DNA of 64,000 nt from Zonotrichia leucophrys gambelii (taxonomy: Eukaryota; Chordata; Aves; Passeriformes; Passerellidae), in NCBI RefSeq assembly GCF_028769735.1, contig NC_088187.1, positions 11,349,766-11,413,765 of the forward strand. The letters are read 5' to 3'. Position numbers and translations under genes: made by a program. Under the pieces are notes generated by a model that was not told the origin of the DNA, ran no database searches, and worked only from the letters and a program-made list of their open reading frames with translations. Below, piece after piece: positions 14,901 to 24,752 of this stretch (its first letter is position 1; every line of letters starts with the position of its first letter).

Positions 14901-17900
14901 CAGAGAATTATCAGATATATCAAAAATAACCATAATAACAACTCTTAGTGGCTGTTTGGGGCAGCAGCAGCCTCAGACCAGCCAGGGAGGGGACCCATGA
15001 CCTGGGGATGGTGGCAGGTGATGTGCCACCCCCAGGATGGCCACAGAGAACAGAATCCCAAATGTGCAGCCAGGATGGGGCAGGGCAGAGCCCTCAGCAC
15101 TCCCTGAGCTGTGCCAGGGATGGCACCAGGATGGCACCAGAGCCCCTTGGCACTGCCCAGGGTGAGGGTGAGCTCTGCCTGAGCTCTCCTGCCTGGCCCC
15201 AGGGCCCTCAGCTCGGATGGGGGAAGGAATAATCGGCTCAGGAGAACAAGGAGGGCTCTGTGTGCGCACAGCCCTCCCTGGCAGGGCCCTCAGCCCACCC
15301 CAAAATCCCAGATCCCCACTCCTGCCTGCATCCTCTGCATCCAGCCCAGCCCCAGAGCTGGGCCTGAGCCCCTGCCCCACCTTGGGGACACCTCCTGCCC
15401 AGGTGCCACCAGAAAATGGAGCTGAGAGTGCCCCTGAGGGGGAATGCACCTCGGGCATTGCTGCTGGGAATGGGGGCAATTCCTGCTGGGGCATTTCTGC
15501 TGGGAATGGGGGCAATTCCTGCTGGGAACAGGGGTAATTCCTGGGGCATTTCTGCTGGGAATGGGGCATCCCTGCTGGGAATGGGGGCAATTCCTGGGGC
15601 ATTGCTGCTGGGAATGGGGGCAATTCCTGATGGGAATGGGGGCAGCAACTGCTGGGAATGGGGGCAATTCCTGCTGGAACAGGGGTAATTCCTGGGGCAT
15701 TGCTGCTGGAATGGGGCAATTCCTGATGGAATGGGGGCAATCCTGATGGAATGGGAGCAATTCCTGATGGAATGGGGGCAACTCCGCTGGGAATGGGGGC
15801 AATTCCTGCTGGGAACAGGGGTAATTCCTGGGGCATTTCTGCTGGGAATGGGGCATCCCTGCTGGGAACAAGGGCTCTGCACCCCCAGGCTGCTGGCAGA
15901 GCCCCAGCCCGGGCAGGGCAGGGAGGGAAGGCAGGCAGACACTTAGAGGGAATAAGCTGATTAAGCATCTGTCACCTCATCTCAGGCTGCCCCAACACTA
16001 TAAAGCTCATTTTCTGCCCGAGGCATTTATATCCCAGTCAGTCCCTGCTGCCTGGGCCTTGGCTCCGACAACTGAGCTGTCTCCCCATGAGTGCAGGGCT
16101 CAGCCAGAGCCCTTTTGGGGCTCCTGTGGGCAGGATCTGTGTGGGGCACAGCCAGAGGGGTGGCATCACCCCAGTGCTGCTGTTTCAGCAGGAATCTGCT
16201 GGTCCTGCCAGGCCGGGATGTCCCCAGAGCACCAGCCACCACTGCAAAGGGCAGGAGATGATTGACGAGGCTAACGAGGAGCTGCCCCGCTAATTAAGGC
16301 TGCAGGCCAACACCAGCGCCCCTGGAAGCCGTTTTGGGGCAGCTCAGAGCACTTTGGTGGATGTGCTGAGCCCGAGAGCAGAGAAACGAACCTGTAGCAA
16401 CAAGCCAGGTGTTCTCCAGCGTGCAGGAGACAATTGCACAGCAGTTAATTAGCACTGGAGGATTGCTCCATCCTGCCCAGATCATGGTTAACTCCAGTCC
16501 AAAATGCTCCTGGGCTGCCCCATGGATCAGCCAGCGCTGGGATCAGTGGCCATGGCAGGGACAGGGACAATCCCTGCCCACAGCAGGGACAGGGACACAG
16601 CCCCAGCCCCACACTCAGGCTCAGCCCAAGCTCTCTGAGCCTGAGCAATAGTTAAGCAGCAGAAATGTTGGCAGAATTTCTGCAGGGAGGAGATTTTTGG
16701 GCGGCTCGCAGGTTCAGAGCAGTGTTTGTGTACGAGGACGTGCACGGGGATATGTAAATAGTGTGATTTTCTCAGCAGTGCCCGTGTAAACACATCGTCC
16801 TGAGCATGAAACCCGGGGAATTAATGATGGAACAGGATCTCCAGGCAAAGCACCGGCCAAAATCCAGCACATCTCGCCCAAAGCAGGGGGAATGAAAGCA
16901 GAATCAAAGCACAGCCCAGCCCTGGCACTGCTCAGGGCAGGTCCTGCTCCCCACGGATCCACAGGAGACGTTTTAAAGCAACAAATAAAGAGATAAAATC
17001 CCCCAGAGGGGCTCGTGGGGCGGCTGAAGGAGCGGGAAGGTGACTCTGAGCTGGCCAAATAAAATTCACCAGCCCCCAGGAGGAAGTTTGCTGAAAGTGA
17101 ATGTTTTTAAAACATTGTCTGGAGCCTCCAACAAAAACAGCCTGGCAGGATGAGAGCGGTGACAAGGGCTCCTCACCCCAGAGATAAAAATAAAAATAAA
17201 AATAGCCCTTTGCAAGCGCTGCTCTCTCTCCAGGGTGAGAAGGGAAGGTGACTCCAGAGCCTTCTCACCCTGCTCCAGGTGAGAGACCTGGCAAGGAGAA
17301 ACTGGGAAATGAACGGGTTTGTGCCATGGGATGGCTCAGCAGCATCACCCTCACACCAGGGATGTGCTGGAGCTGCTCCCCTGCCAGCACAGGGCTCATC
17401 CCCTCCCTGGGGGCACCAGGGGCTCTGTCCCCCTCAGGAGAGGTGAATCCAGGCTTGCAGGACACCAGCAGCAAAGCAAATATCCAGTAGCACTGTGGCA
17501 ATGAAAGCAAATCCCATTCTCCCCAGATTTTTGCCCCCTCAGCAGCACCCACAAGTTGTTTGCCTTCCATGGGCTGCCTGGGCAGAGTTCAGAAAAACAC
17601 AGACACAAAACCTGGCAGCCAAGGGTTGAAAGGGCTTTGCTTTGTTCCACTGAGCTGAATTCCCTGGGTAATACCACTCAGCTCCCCGGGACTGGCACGG
17701 CTTTGTTCAGCTGCCAAAAATGAAACTAATGCAAAGCACAAGGTCTCCAGGACACAGCCCTGCTCCCTGGGCTGGGGGAAGAGGCAGCACAAACAAGGTC
17801 CCTTTCTGCCCTCTGAGCACACTCCAGCTGCAGCCAGGATGCTCCAAGCCCTAAATTAACCCACAAGGAAAAGTTCAGGATCAGGGGAAAGAGTAAAACA

Positions 17901-20900
17901 CCCCGAGCTGGAAGGAGCCCGTGAGGATCACGGAATTCCAGCTCCTCAATCCTGAATTTAAGCCCTGCTCAAGCTGGAAGTGGCTTCTCCTGCTCAACAG
18001 CTGAAGGGCAGCATTCCCAACACATCCCTGGAAGGGCTCCAAAGCCACGTGGATGTGGCACCTGGGGACGTGGCTCCAGCACTGAGGGAATGGTTGGATC
18101 TGATGATGCACTCAGAGGGCATTTCCAACCTTTTTAAGGATTTTGTGGTTCCCTGCAGGGCTGACCCTGCACAGGGCCCAGCCAGGGATTCCCTGGGTGA
18201 CCATGAGGATTCCCTGGGTAACCCCCATCCCTGGGTGACACTGATCATCCCTGGGTGACCATCAGGATCTCTGGGTGACTATGATAACTCCCTGGGTGAC
18301 CATGAGGAGCAGGCTGGAGGGACAGGACAGCACCAGGGGACTCTCCCTGCCACTGCCACACTGCAGGAACAGCTCAGCCCCCAGGAAGTTTTGTGCCTAA
18401 ATGGGTCAGCCCTGCTCCAGGAGCACTTTCATCATTTTGCCATCAATATTTAATGCCCAGCAAAGCCCAGTGCTGCCTCCTCCATCACAGCTTGTCCTGC
18501 CTGGCACCATCAGGAACAGCCCTGGGGGTTTCAAGAGCCAAGTTTCTGTCAAGAAGGAGCCCAGGGAAAATCAGGGGGGAAAGTCAGGGAAAAAACCAGT
18601 CCCCATCTAAAGGCATTGAGTTTCTCCTGGCTGTCATGCCAGAGGACGAGGGCACCCAAGACTCAGGGAAAGAGCTCTGAATGAGCTGTGTTGGGGTCTG
18701 GGCTTGAGGAGAGCTGGGATGAGGATCCACAGGGGGCTCAGAGCCCTCAGCACTGTGGGAACACCCTCAGCACCCACCCCTGGGCAGCCCTCCAAGGCTG
18801 GGCCATCCTCAAATCCTTGGGGCTGGCATCTCCCCCAGGAGGCAGGAGGGTGCCCAGAGAGGTGGCACCAGGGGCTGAGCCCCACGCTGTGCCCAGAGGA
18901 GCTGTGTGCACTGTGCCCTGCAACACGAGCAGCAGTGCTGAAACCTTACCCAGGGCAGGCTCAGCACCACGGGCACCGAGGGCACAGCAGCACCTGGGGA
19001 TGGGAGCAGCACCCTGGGGACACCCAGGGGAGCAGCACCCAGCTCCAGCAGTGTGGGACACACTGGGCAGGCAGGAGCTGCTGCTCCCCAACACCTCATT
19101 GCCCTGCCTGCAGGTGTCCCATCTCCAGGGAGGCCAGGAGGGCTCTCCCAGCCTGGGGTGGATGGAAGGATGGATGGATGGATGGATGGATGGATGGATG
19201 GAGCAGCATTCCCAGCTCAGAGCCCTGGCAGTGCCAGTGCCCAGCCCACCACAGAGCCCTGGGGTGCTCCCCACAGATTTCCCAAGGCTGCAGGGAGAAC
19301 AGGGCATGGATGGAATTCGGGGTGCCACAGGCTGGCTCCTTCCTCCTGTGCCACACTCATCGTCCCTGCACTCCAAACACACCAAAGCAGCCACGGTTTC
19401 CCTCCTGAACCATTTGAGGAAGAATCACTCCCATCCCTCAGGACATGAGGAGAGGCTGTGGTGCCACAGTAACGTGGATTAGAGCTGATGGGGAGCTAAG
19501 GACCCTCAGGAACTCTCTCCACACCTTTCTGGACAATTGATTACAGCTGATGGGGAACTAAGGACCCTCAGCAATCCTGTCCACACCTTCCTGCACCACA
19601 ATTCAGCCTGGAGTTGGGGGTGTTGTTAGGCAAACACCTCTTGAAAGGCAGAGCCACACACACAGCACCACTGCAAGCGCATCTCCCGCACGGAAAAATG
19701 GCTTTAAAATGAAATGGAGGTTGGGCTGTAAACGGCAATAATCTCATCTGGCAGGAGGAGACAGATCTGTCTTGGGGGAAGGAAGATTTGCCAGTCCCTG
19801 CTTTCTGCAAAAAGACAATCCCGAGCAGGGGCTGGGCGGGGAGGGAGCTGCCCATCCTCATCCTCATCCTCAGCCTGGGGGCTCGGGGCAGAGCCCGGCC
19901 CAGCTGTGCCGCTATCGGGGCTGTGGCAGTGAATCAGCAGCGCCCAAGGTGGGATCACGTTGGCGGAAGGTGCCAGCAGCCTCCGTCTCCCTCTGTAATT
20001 ACTCCCCGCGTGTAGGCAGCTGCCTGTAGTGGCAGCATCGGCTCGGGGGCGGCTGACAGCTCCTGCACCAGCTCATTAGCACACTCACTCCCAGGGCGAG
20101 CGCTGCTTCTGCACAACCATGACAATGGGCTGGCTCCCAGCACCGCGCCTCGGGAGAGACGGAGCCGGGCATGGGCACGGGGATGGGCATGGGCGGCTGC
20201 TCCTGCCAACCCACACCTGCCGGGATGGGCAGGGGGCACGGCAAGGATCGGGGTGCCCCGGGATGGGCAGGGGCTCGGCAAAGATCGGGGTGCCCCGGGA
20301 TGGGCAGGGGGCACGGGAAGGCTCGGTCACATCCCAGGATGGGCAGGGGCACGCAAAGATCGGGTGCCCCGGGATGGGCAGGGGCATGGCAAAGATCGGG
20401 TGCCCCGGGATGGCAGGGGCACGGCAAGGATCGGGGTGCCCCAGGATGGGCAGGGGGCTCGGCAAGGATCGGGCACCCAGCCCGGTCCCCGCAGGATGGG
20501 GCTCGGTGGCATTGGGGTTTGTCTCCTCCTGCCCATGGAAAGGTTCAGGCTCCTGCACAGGCCAAAAAAACACCTGGGGAATGGGGATTGAGGGACTGGG
20601 ATTGAAGCCCTGGGACTGGTTTTGGAGTCAGACTCCAAAGCCCAAGGAGGTCCAGAAGACCCCAGCCCCCAGGTGGCCCCAAGAGTGGCCCAAGTCCTCA
20701 ATGGAGCAGGGACACTCCAGGCTCCTGCAGGCACCACATGGCACACGCACATCTCCGGAGGCCAGGAAAGCACTGCTGGCTTCAGAGCAGCCTCTGCCCA
20801 CCACAGGAACACAACCGGAGCCAGGACCACCCTCCTGCAGCTCCCAGCAGCCAGACACTGATTTTGGGGGAACCCACGAGATCTCCAGCAGCTCCATCGC

Positions 20901-22215
20901 CTCACTGCCTGCATGTGGCTGCTGCCACCAGCATCCCGGGGAGCCGAGGAGTTCCCTGGTGATGGAGAGCGCATGGAGAGCCCCAGCCCCGGCTGTTGGC
21001 ACCCCGGGCACCCCTGCCCCGGAACTGCCGGGCAGCAGCGGCCCCACAGCCCCGGATGGGCTCCACACGTGCCGGGACAGACGGACAGCCCTGGGCCGGG
21101 CCCGGGGTGACGGTGACCCGCACCCCAACCCTGCCATTATCCCCGTGCTTCGAGGGCTCCACACCTCAAACAACAACTGAGTCACGGCCGGGGCTGCTCC
21201 CAGCCCCTGTTTGCCCAGGCGGTGCCAGCAGTGCCAGGGCACAGCGCGGGGTGCCAGCTCTGCCCCAAGGACAGCGGGCACGGGGCATGTCCGGGCACAG
21301 CAGCTGGGCACAGGCTGCGAGGCAGCCCCAGGGACCACAGCAAAATGCCACCAAGATTCAGAGCCACCAAGATTTCGGGTGCCACAGCTCGGCCCGAACC
21401 GCTGTTAGACCCCAGAATCTCCAAAACCAACACTTCACAACTTCACCGCCTCGGTACTTTCTGCACTACATTCTTCTATCTTTTTTTTTTTTTTTTTCCT
21501 TTTTTTTCTTTCCCTGCTCTGTGCTCCCAGGTAACTCAATCCAAGCCCTTAAATCACAGGAAATCGTGCAAGCTTCCCAGTTTAACAAACGACATCCTGC
21601 GTTCCACGTTCGGCCACAGCAGTTTGATTACTCCTGCTCTCAGACCCAGCAGAGCACAGACCGCTTCCTTCGGGGGGGAACTCGAACCACACAAATTGAA
21701 TTGTTGCTTTTTCTCAGGACACGGGCAGCAAAGCAGAGAGGGAAAACTGAGAATTCCCGAACTCCAGGGGACGGGGAAGGCTCTGGTTTGGGGCAGAGCA
21801 GAGTGCCAGGGGCTGCCCCGCTGCGGGGTGATGCGGGGACAGCGCTGCCCACCCGGGCTCGGGCATCCCCACGGGGTACCGGTGCCCGTAGGTACCCCCG
21901 ATAAGGCTGGGGGTGCCCGGAGGTACCCGGGGAGGGCCCGGGGAAGGCTCGGGGTACCCGGGGAGGGCCCGGGGAAGGCTCGGGGTGCCCCAGCGGCCCC
22001 ACCGGCCCGGCCGAGCGGCTCCGGGCACATCCCAGGGCCGGCCCCGGCGGCGCCTCCGCCCGCGCTGCCCCCGCGCGTCCCGGGGAGGAGAAACGCGATA
22101 ATTCAACGATAATTCCAATAACTCGAATGCAGCAAAGCAGGCAGGCGGGCACCTGTTGCGGACTCACCTTGTAGACATTCTCGGTGAGGCGGTGCACCTC
22201 CTCGGAGCGGGCCAT
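2835..22215 (-). CDS. BAIAP2: BAIAP2 / IRSp53, 5' coding exons (IMD/I-BAR domain), partial
   Basis: Adaptor that bends membranes outward through its IMD (I-BAR) domain and links Rac1/Cdc42 to WAVE2, Mena and Eps8 in filopodia, lamellipodia and dendritic spines. Exons: 22168-22215, 14592-14667, 12522-12608, 3636-3697, 3385-3456, 2835-2972. They give about 161 residues in one frame, with GT-AG junctions. Recognisable blocks are MARSEEVHRLTENVYK, TIMEQFNPSLRNFISMGK, MTYAAKGYFDALVKMGELAS, DVLFQMAEVHRQIQNQLEEM, LKSFHNELLTQLEQKVELDS and LKKLRKKSQGSKNPQKYS. This covers roughly the first two-thirds of the IMD, including the basic KKLRKK membrane-binding stretch. The rest of the IMD, the CRIB, SH3 and tail exons are not in the window. 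The N-terminus MARSEEV is two residues shorter than the human MSLSRSEEM as I recall it. Confidence 0.97.
3007..3370. repeat. 80-bp minisatellite in BAIAP2 intron 5
   Basis: Units starting gtcctgggtgtggtgacacc at 3061, 3141 and 3221 are spaced exactly 80 bp and are nearly identical. Diverged partial units flank them. The array fills most of the 412-bp intron. Confidence 0.95.
3385..3456 (-). CDS. BAIAP2: BAIAP2 exon 5
   Basis: Encodes LKSFHNELLTQLEQKVELDS-RYLS. It is 72 bp with acceptor cctgcag. The donor is the gtgagt after AGT; this choice keeps the YLS-AALKKY junction in frame. Confidence 0.97.
3636..3697 (-). CDS. BAIAP2: BAIAP2 exon 4
   Basis: Encodes DVLFQMAEVHRQIQNQLEEM. It is 62 bp with acceptor cttgcag and donor gtgagt. 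Confidence 0.98.
5234..5580 (+). mobile_element. Solo LTR, diverged (songbird ERV family)
   Basis: Starts TGTCACACACATCTTTTC and contains the marker phrases aagcctcagaaacaaaatgt and caagccttctgaagcacgga shared with the LTR at 35486-35865. No internal retroviral sequence adjoins it. It is antisense to BAIAP2 and clearly diverged. Confidence 0.8.
6360..6775. repeat. Minisatellite, about 17-18-bp units
   Basis: Tandem variants of gggggaaccatcggctt and ggggaacaatcagctt over about 415 bp, in BAIAP2 intron 3. Confidence 0.95.
7108..7525. repeat. Minisatellite with alternating 19- and 28-bp units
   Basis: Repeats of gctgtactggtggcactgg followed by ttaattcag, mixed with shorter gctgtactggttcattcag units. 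Lies in BAIAP2 intron 3. Confidence 0.95.
8265..8385 (+). mobile_element. CR1 LINE 3' fragment
   Basis: Carries cagggcttggagcaccc and gtgtccctgccatggcagg, the CR1 3' end consensus as remembered, in sense orientation. Confidence 0.75.
9626..9732 (-). mobile_element. CR1 LINE 3' fragment
   Basis: Reads cacagaataatgaggttc then agagacctctgagatcac and agtccaacc, the reverse complement of the CR1 3' end. Confidence 0.8.
9999..10262 (-). mobile_element. CR1 LINE 3' fragment
   Basis: Starts with the terminal cacagaatcacagaatc octamer repeats. It continues through agtccaaccc, gattccaccacctccctggg, gcattccagtgcttcat and aatttcttcctaatatcc, all CR1 hallmarks in reverse orientation. Confidence 0.9.
10365..10605 (+). 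mobile_element. Two CR1 3' fragments in tandem
   Basis: The first (10365-10480) has gtgtccctgccatggcagg and gctttaaggtcccttcc. The second (about 10545-10605) has gcccaaggccaggctgg and gcttggagcaccctgg. Both are in sense orientation, opposite to the neighbouring CR1. Confidence 0.8.
11480..11965. repeat. Minisatellite, about 33-bp units
   Basis: Repeats of accatggggagaccttggag with gggtcaccccaa over about 480 bp in BAIAP2 intron 3. Confidence 0.95.
12522..12608 (-). CDS. BAIAP2: BAIAP2 exon 3
   Basis: Encodes MTYAAKGYFDALVKMGELAS through GSKEL. It is 87 bp with acceptor tttttag and donor gtaagt. Confidence 0.98.
12609..14591. other. BAIAP2 intron 2, no gene
   Basis: Contains a ctgtgcccctggaatttct-type repeat (13390-13590), an A/G-rich aggaaaa tract (13785-13832) and three copies of a 24-bp ccccaaaagattttcaac unit (14485-14545). 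The AT-richer parts at 12840-12970 and 14105-14345 look unique and could be conserved non-coding sequence. No exon was recognised. Confidence 0.7.
14592..14667 (-). CDS. BAIAP2: BAIAP2 exon 2
   Basis: Encodes TIMEQFNPSLRNFISMGKTY-EKALA. It is 76 bp with acceptor cctttag and donor gtaagt. Confidence 0.97.
15440..15870. repeat. Minisatellite, about 22-bp units
   Basis: Tandem gggaatgggggcaattcctg with ctgctggg-type variants over about 430 bp in BAIAP2 intron 1. The plus strand is G-rich. Long Pro-rich reading frames here are repeat artefacts. Confidence 0.95.
18020..18152 (+). mobile_element. CR1 LINE 3' fragment
   Basis: Contains cctggaagggctccaaagcc, gtggcacctggggacgtgg and ttggatctgatgatgc followed by tttccaacctttttaagg, matching the CR1 3' end in sense orientation. 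Confidence 0.7.
18185..18308. repeat. Short tandem repeat, about 20-bp units
   Basis: Five or six copies of ccctgggtgaccatgagga-like units in BAIAP2 intron 1. Confidence 0.85.
19158..19202. repeat. (GGAT)n microsatellite
   Basis: About 11 GGAT units with one early interruption. Confidence 0.97.
20165..20480. repeat. CpG-containing minisatellite, about 38-bp units
   Basis: Repeats of gggatgggcaggggcacggc followed by aaagatcggggtgccccg in BAIAP2 intron 1. It is G-rich on the plus strand, with several CpGs per unit. Confidence 0.95.
21905..21990. repeat. GC-rich tandem repeat, about 30-bp units
   Basis: Copies of gggcccggggaaggctcggg with gtacccggggag at the intronic edge of the BAIAP2 CpG island. 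Confidence 0.85.
22168..22215 (-). CDS. BAIAP2: BAIAP2 exon 1 (coding part)
   Basis: Encodes MARSEEVHRLTENVYK. The ATG at 22215-22213 has G at -3 and G at +4, a strong start context. Donor is gtgagt. The frame stays open upstream through further ATGs at 22239 and 22467 (see findings). Confidence 0.95.
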
Positions 22216-22484
22216 GCCGGGCGGGCCGGGCAGCACCATGGGCGGCTGCGGGCGGGCGGGCGGAGCCGGGCGGGCAGAGCGCGGGCAGAGCGCGGAGCGG
22301 CGGCGGCCGAGCCTTTTATCAGCTCCCGGAGCCGTGCCCGCCCCGCGCCGCCCCGGCCAGCCCCGCGGGGAGGAGCCGCGCTGTTCCGGGCCGGGCCGGG
22401 CCTGGAGTAACGACGGGAGTACGAGCGGCGCGGGGGAGGAGGGAGGGATGCGCCGCGCCGGGCCCACCGTGCGGGATCACATGC

Positions 22485-22645
22485 CCGTTCCCCATGCCCA
22501 TCACCCATGCCCATTCCCCATACCCCATCCCTATCGCTATTCCCATTCCCCATCCCCGTTCCCATTCCCCATCCCCATTGCCCATCCGTATTCCCATCCC
22601 CATTCCCCATGCCCGTTCCCCATCCCTATCCCCCCCATCCCCATT
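22485..22645. repeat. (CCCCATT)-type simple repeat upstream of BAIAP2
   Basis: Irregular repeats of ccattccccatccc about 280-430 bp upstream of the BAIAP2 ATG. The minus (coding) strand carries many runs of three or four G. Confidence 0.9.
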
Positions 22646-23859
22646 CCCACTCCACAGCCCGTTCACACTCCATTGTCCCTCCTCCACCCCTCTGCCCATC
22701 CCACACCCCATAGCCTACCCTACACTCCTGCCGTACCTCACCCCACAGCCCACGACCCCACACCATCCCCCTGCTTTACCCCACACCATGGCTCTCGCTG
22801 TGCCCCACATCCCTGAGCTGTCCCCCCCTCCATCCCTTGCTGTACCCCCTCTCTGGGGCTGTGCTCTGTCCCCAGCTGTGCCCCGGGCAGGGGATGAGAA
22901 GGAAGAGCTGCCCGTGGTTTGTGGGTAAGGAGGGTGCACATTGTGCAGGGAGCCAGCAGAGCAGGGTGGGATGAGCCGTCACCACGACTACGGCTGGGGA
23001 TGCTCAGCCCAAGGAAAACCAGCCCCTGCCTCCCACCTCGCTGTCCCCGGGCTGTCCCACCACCTGGCCAGCCAGGAGAGCCAGGATTCCCAAGGGAGGC
23101 TCCTGCCAGAGCTCTCTCAGGTCCCTGTGGGACACCCAAGCCATCCCTGTCCTTCCCATGCCTCGGGCCAACGACAGCAGATTTTGGCCAGGTGCTGAGG
23201 GACACCAGGGGCCCTAGAGCCAGTGTCCCCATCCCTGTGCCCTGCTGAGGGACACCAGGAGCAGGGCCAGTGTCCCCATCCCTGTGCCCTACCCTGCTGT
23301 CCTCCCCCGCTAAAGGGAGCCCCAGGGCCAGGCTGTGCCCCTGGGCTGAGCCTTCCTCTCCCTGCTCTCTGCTGTGAGAAGCAGTGAAAGAGTTAAGCTG
23401 CTGAGTGCGTTATTTTCCCTCACATCCATCAGTTCCCAGAACAAGGAGCCCAGGTCGATACCTTGGTCCCAAACCTCCCGTGTCTGTTCCCCTTCCCGCT
23501 CTCCCTCCCAGCCCTGGCAAGGCCAGGAGGGGCAGCTGCTCCCTCTGGCTGCCTCTGGGTCCCATTTTGGCTTCAGCCTCGGAGGTTCCACACTCCAGAG
23601 CACAGTGAGGAATTTACAGCCCCTGAGAAGGATTTTTCTCACGTTTCTGGAGTGCCCAGTTAACCCTTTCCCGCTGGGGCGGAGGAAAGGGAGCCGCTGT
23701 GGCACCGGAGGTGTCCCCAGAGGAATCCCTGGCTGCCTGCGTGGCTGCTGGGACACCACGGTGCCACTTTCCCTCCCATCCCACGTGGCCAGACACAGCT
23801 CCCTCAGCCAGACACCGGCACCTCGCTGCTCTCCAGTGAAGGATTCAGCATCAAGCAGC

Positions 23860-24085
23860 CAGGAGTAGAGTGCCTCTCCCTGCATCTCCATCACCTTATT
23901 TTTAGTTACGTTATGTAAGTTCTTCGCTACGTCATGGATGTGGGGGGTTCTTGCATCTAATTCCAGTGTGACAGCCCAGCAATTCAAACAAGCTGTTCCT
24001 CTGCTGAGGAAGATAAAAGGATTTGTAATTTCTGATAATAAAAGAGGCCTTTTGGGACGGCCCTCAGAGAATCTCTTCCATCTAG
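23860..24085. promoter_or_regulatory. Candidate conserved regulatory element
   Basis: A non-repetitive, AT-richer block with a CRE-like tacgtcatgg at about 23928, ttacgttatgtaag just before it, and GATA-like agataaaagg at about 24010. Composition contrasts with the GC-rich surroundings. Function is inferred. Confidence 0.35.
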
Positions 24086-24679
24086 GCCTGCTCGCAGACA
24101 GCCGCTCCACTTTCCACCCGTGCTCTGCTTCTCCTTATCCCCTGGAATCTGAGTGCTGAAAACCTTTCTCCCTCAGATCCCCCTGGAAGCAGCCAGGGAG
24201 TTCATTTCCCCACAGTCAGAGCCACATGGGGTGAATTATCCTTGACCCTGGCCCTTGCCATGTCCCAGTCCTGGCTGGCAGTGCCCAGCGCTGCCCATGC
24301 TGGAGCAGTGCCCAAGCCCACGGTGGCATTGCCACCCTGCAGCACCCTGGGAGCTCTCAGCAGGAAAAACCTGCCTCTGCCTCGTGCCTCAGCCTTTGCT
24401 TTGATTGCCTTTGATTTATTTTTTTTAATTTTTTTTTCCTGGTTGCTGCTCGCTGCCTCTCTGTCAGGGTGATTCACTCGGCGGGGCTCGGCGGCAGCTG
24501 GAGCGTGCCCAGGGTAACCATGGTGCCAGAGCCCCGTGGGTTACCTGCACCCCCTGCTCCATGTGCCCGTGTGAGGGCGGGCCCATCCAGCACGGGCCGT
24601 GGGTGCAGCGTGGGGAACACCACGGCAGGCTGGGAACAGCAGTGGGACGAGCAGGCAGCAGCGCCGGGGCTGGCAGGGG

Positions 24680-24752
24680 CCCGTCCGTCCGTCCATGCAT
24701 CCGTCCATCCATGCATCCATCCATCCATCCATCCGTCCGTCCGTCCGTCCCT
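24680..24752. repeat. (CCAT/CCGT)n microsatellite
   Basis: Mixed tetramers gtccgtccgtccatgcatcc, then ccatccatcc and ccgtccgtcc, over about 70 bp. Confidence 0.97.

Larger units (their letters stand above)
14668..22167. other. BAIAP2 intron 1, no gene
   Basis: A 7.5-kb intron with minisatellites at 15440, 18185, 20165 and 21905, a CR1 fragment, a GGAT tetramer repeat and a poly(T) run at 21480-21510. Unique-looking blocks near 16690-16830 and 19640-20110 contain non-repetitive, enhancer-like sequence (for example ggaattaatgatgg and ctgtaattactcc). No exon was recognised. Confidence 0.7.
21830..22480. promoter_or_regulatory. CpG island at the BAIAP2 start (probable promoter)
   Basis: Very high G+C with many CpGs across exon 1 and both flanks, no TATA box, and the minus-strand ATG inside it. 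The transcription start is expected between about 22240 and 22450. The island borders a C-rich simple repeat upstream and a 30-bp GC-rich repeat in intron 1. Confidence 0.75.

Noticed and set aside
14973..15968. Minus-strand frame of 331 residues, Pro-rich with repeated PIPSG/FPAG
   Set aside because: It is read through the 22-bp minisatellite at 15440-15870 in BAIAP2 intron 1; three frames are open at once and there is no family resemblance.
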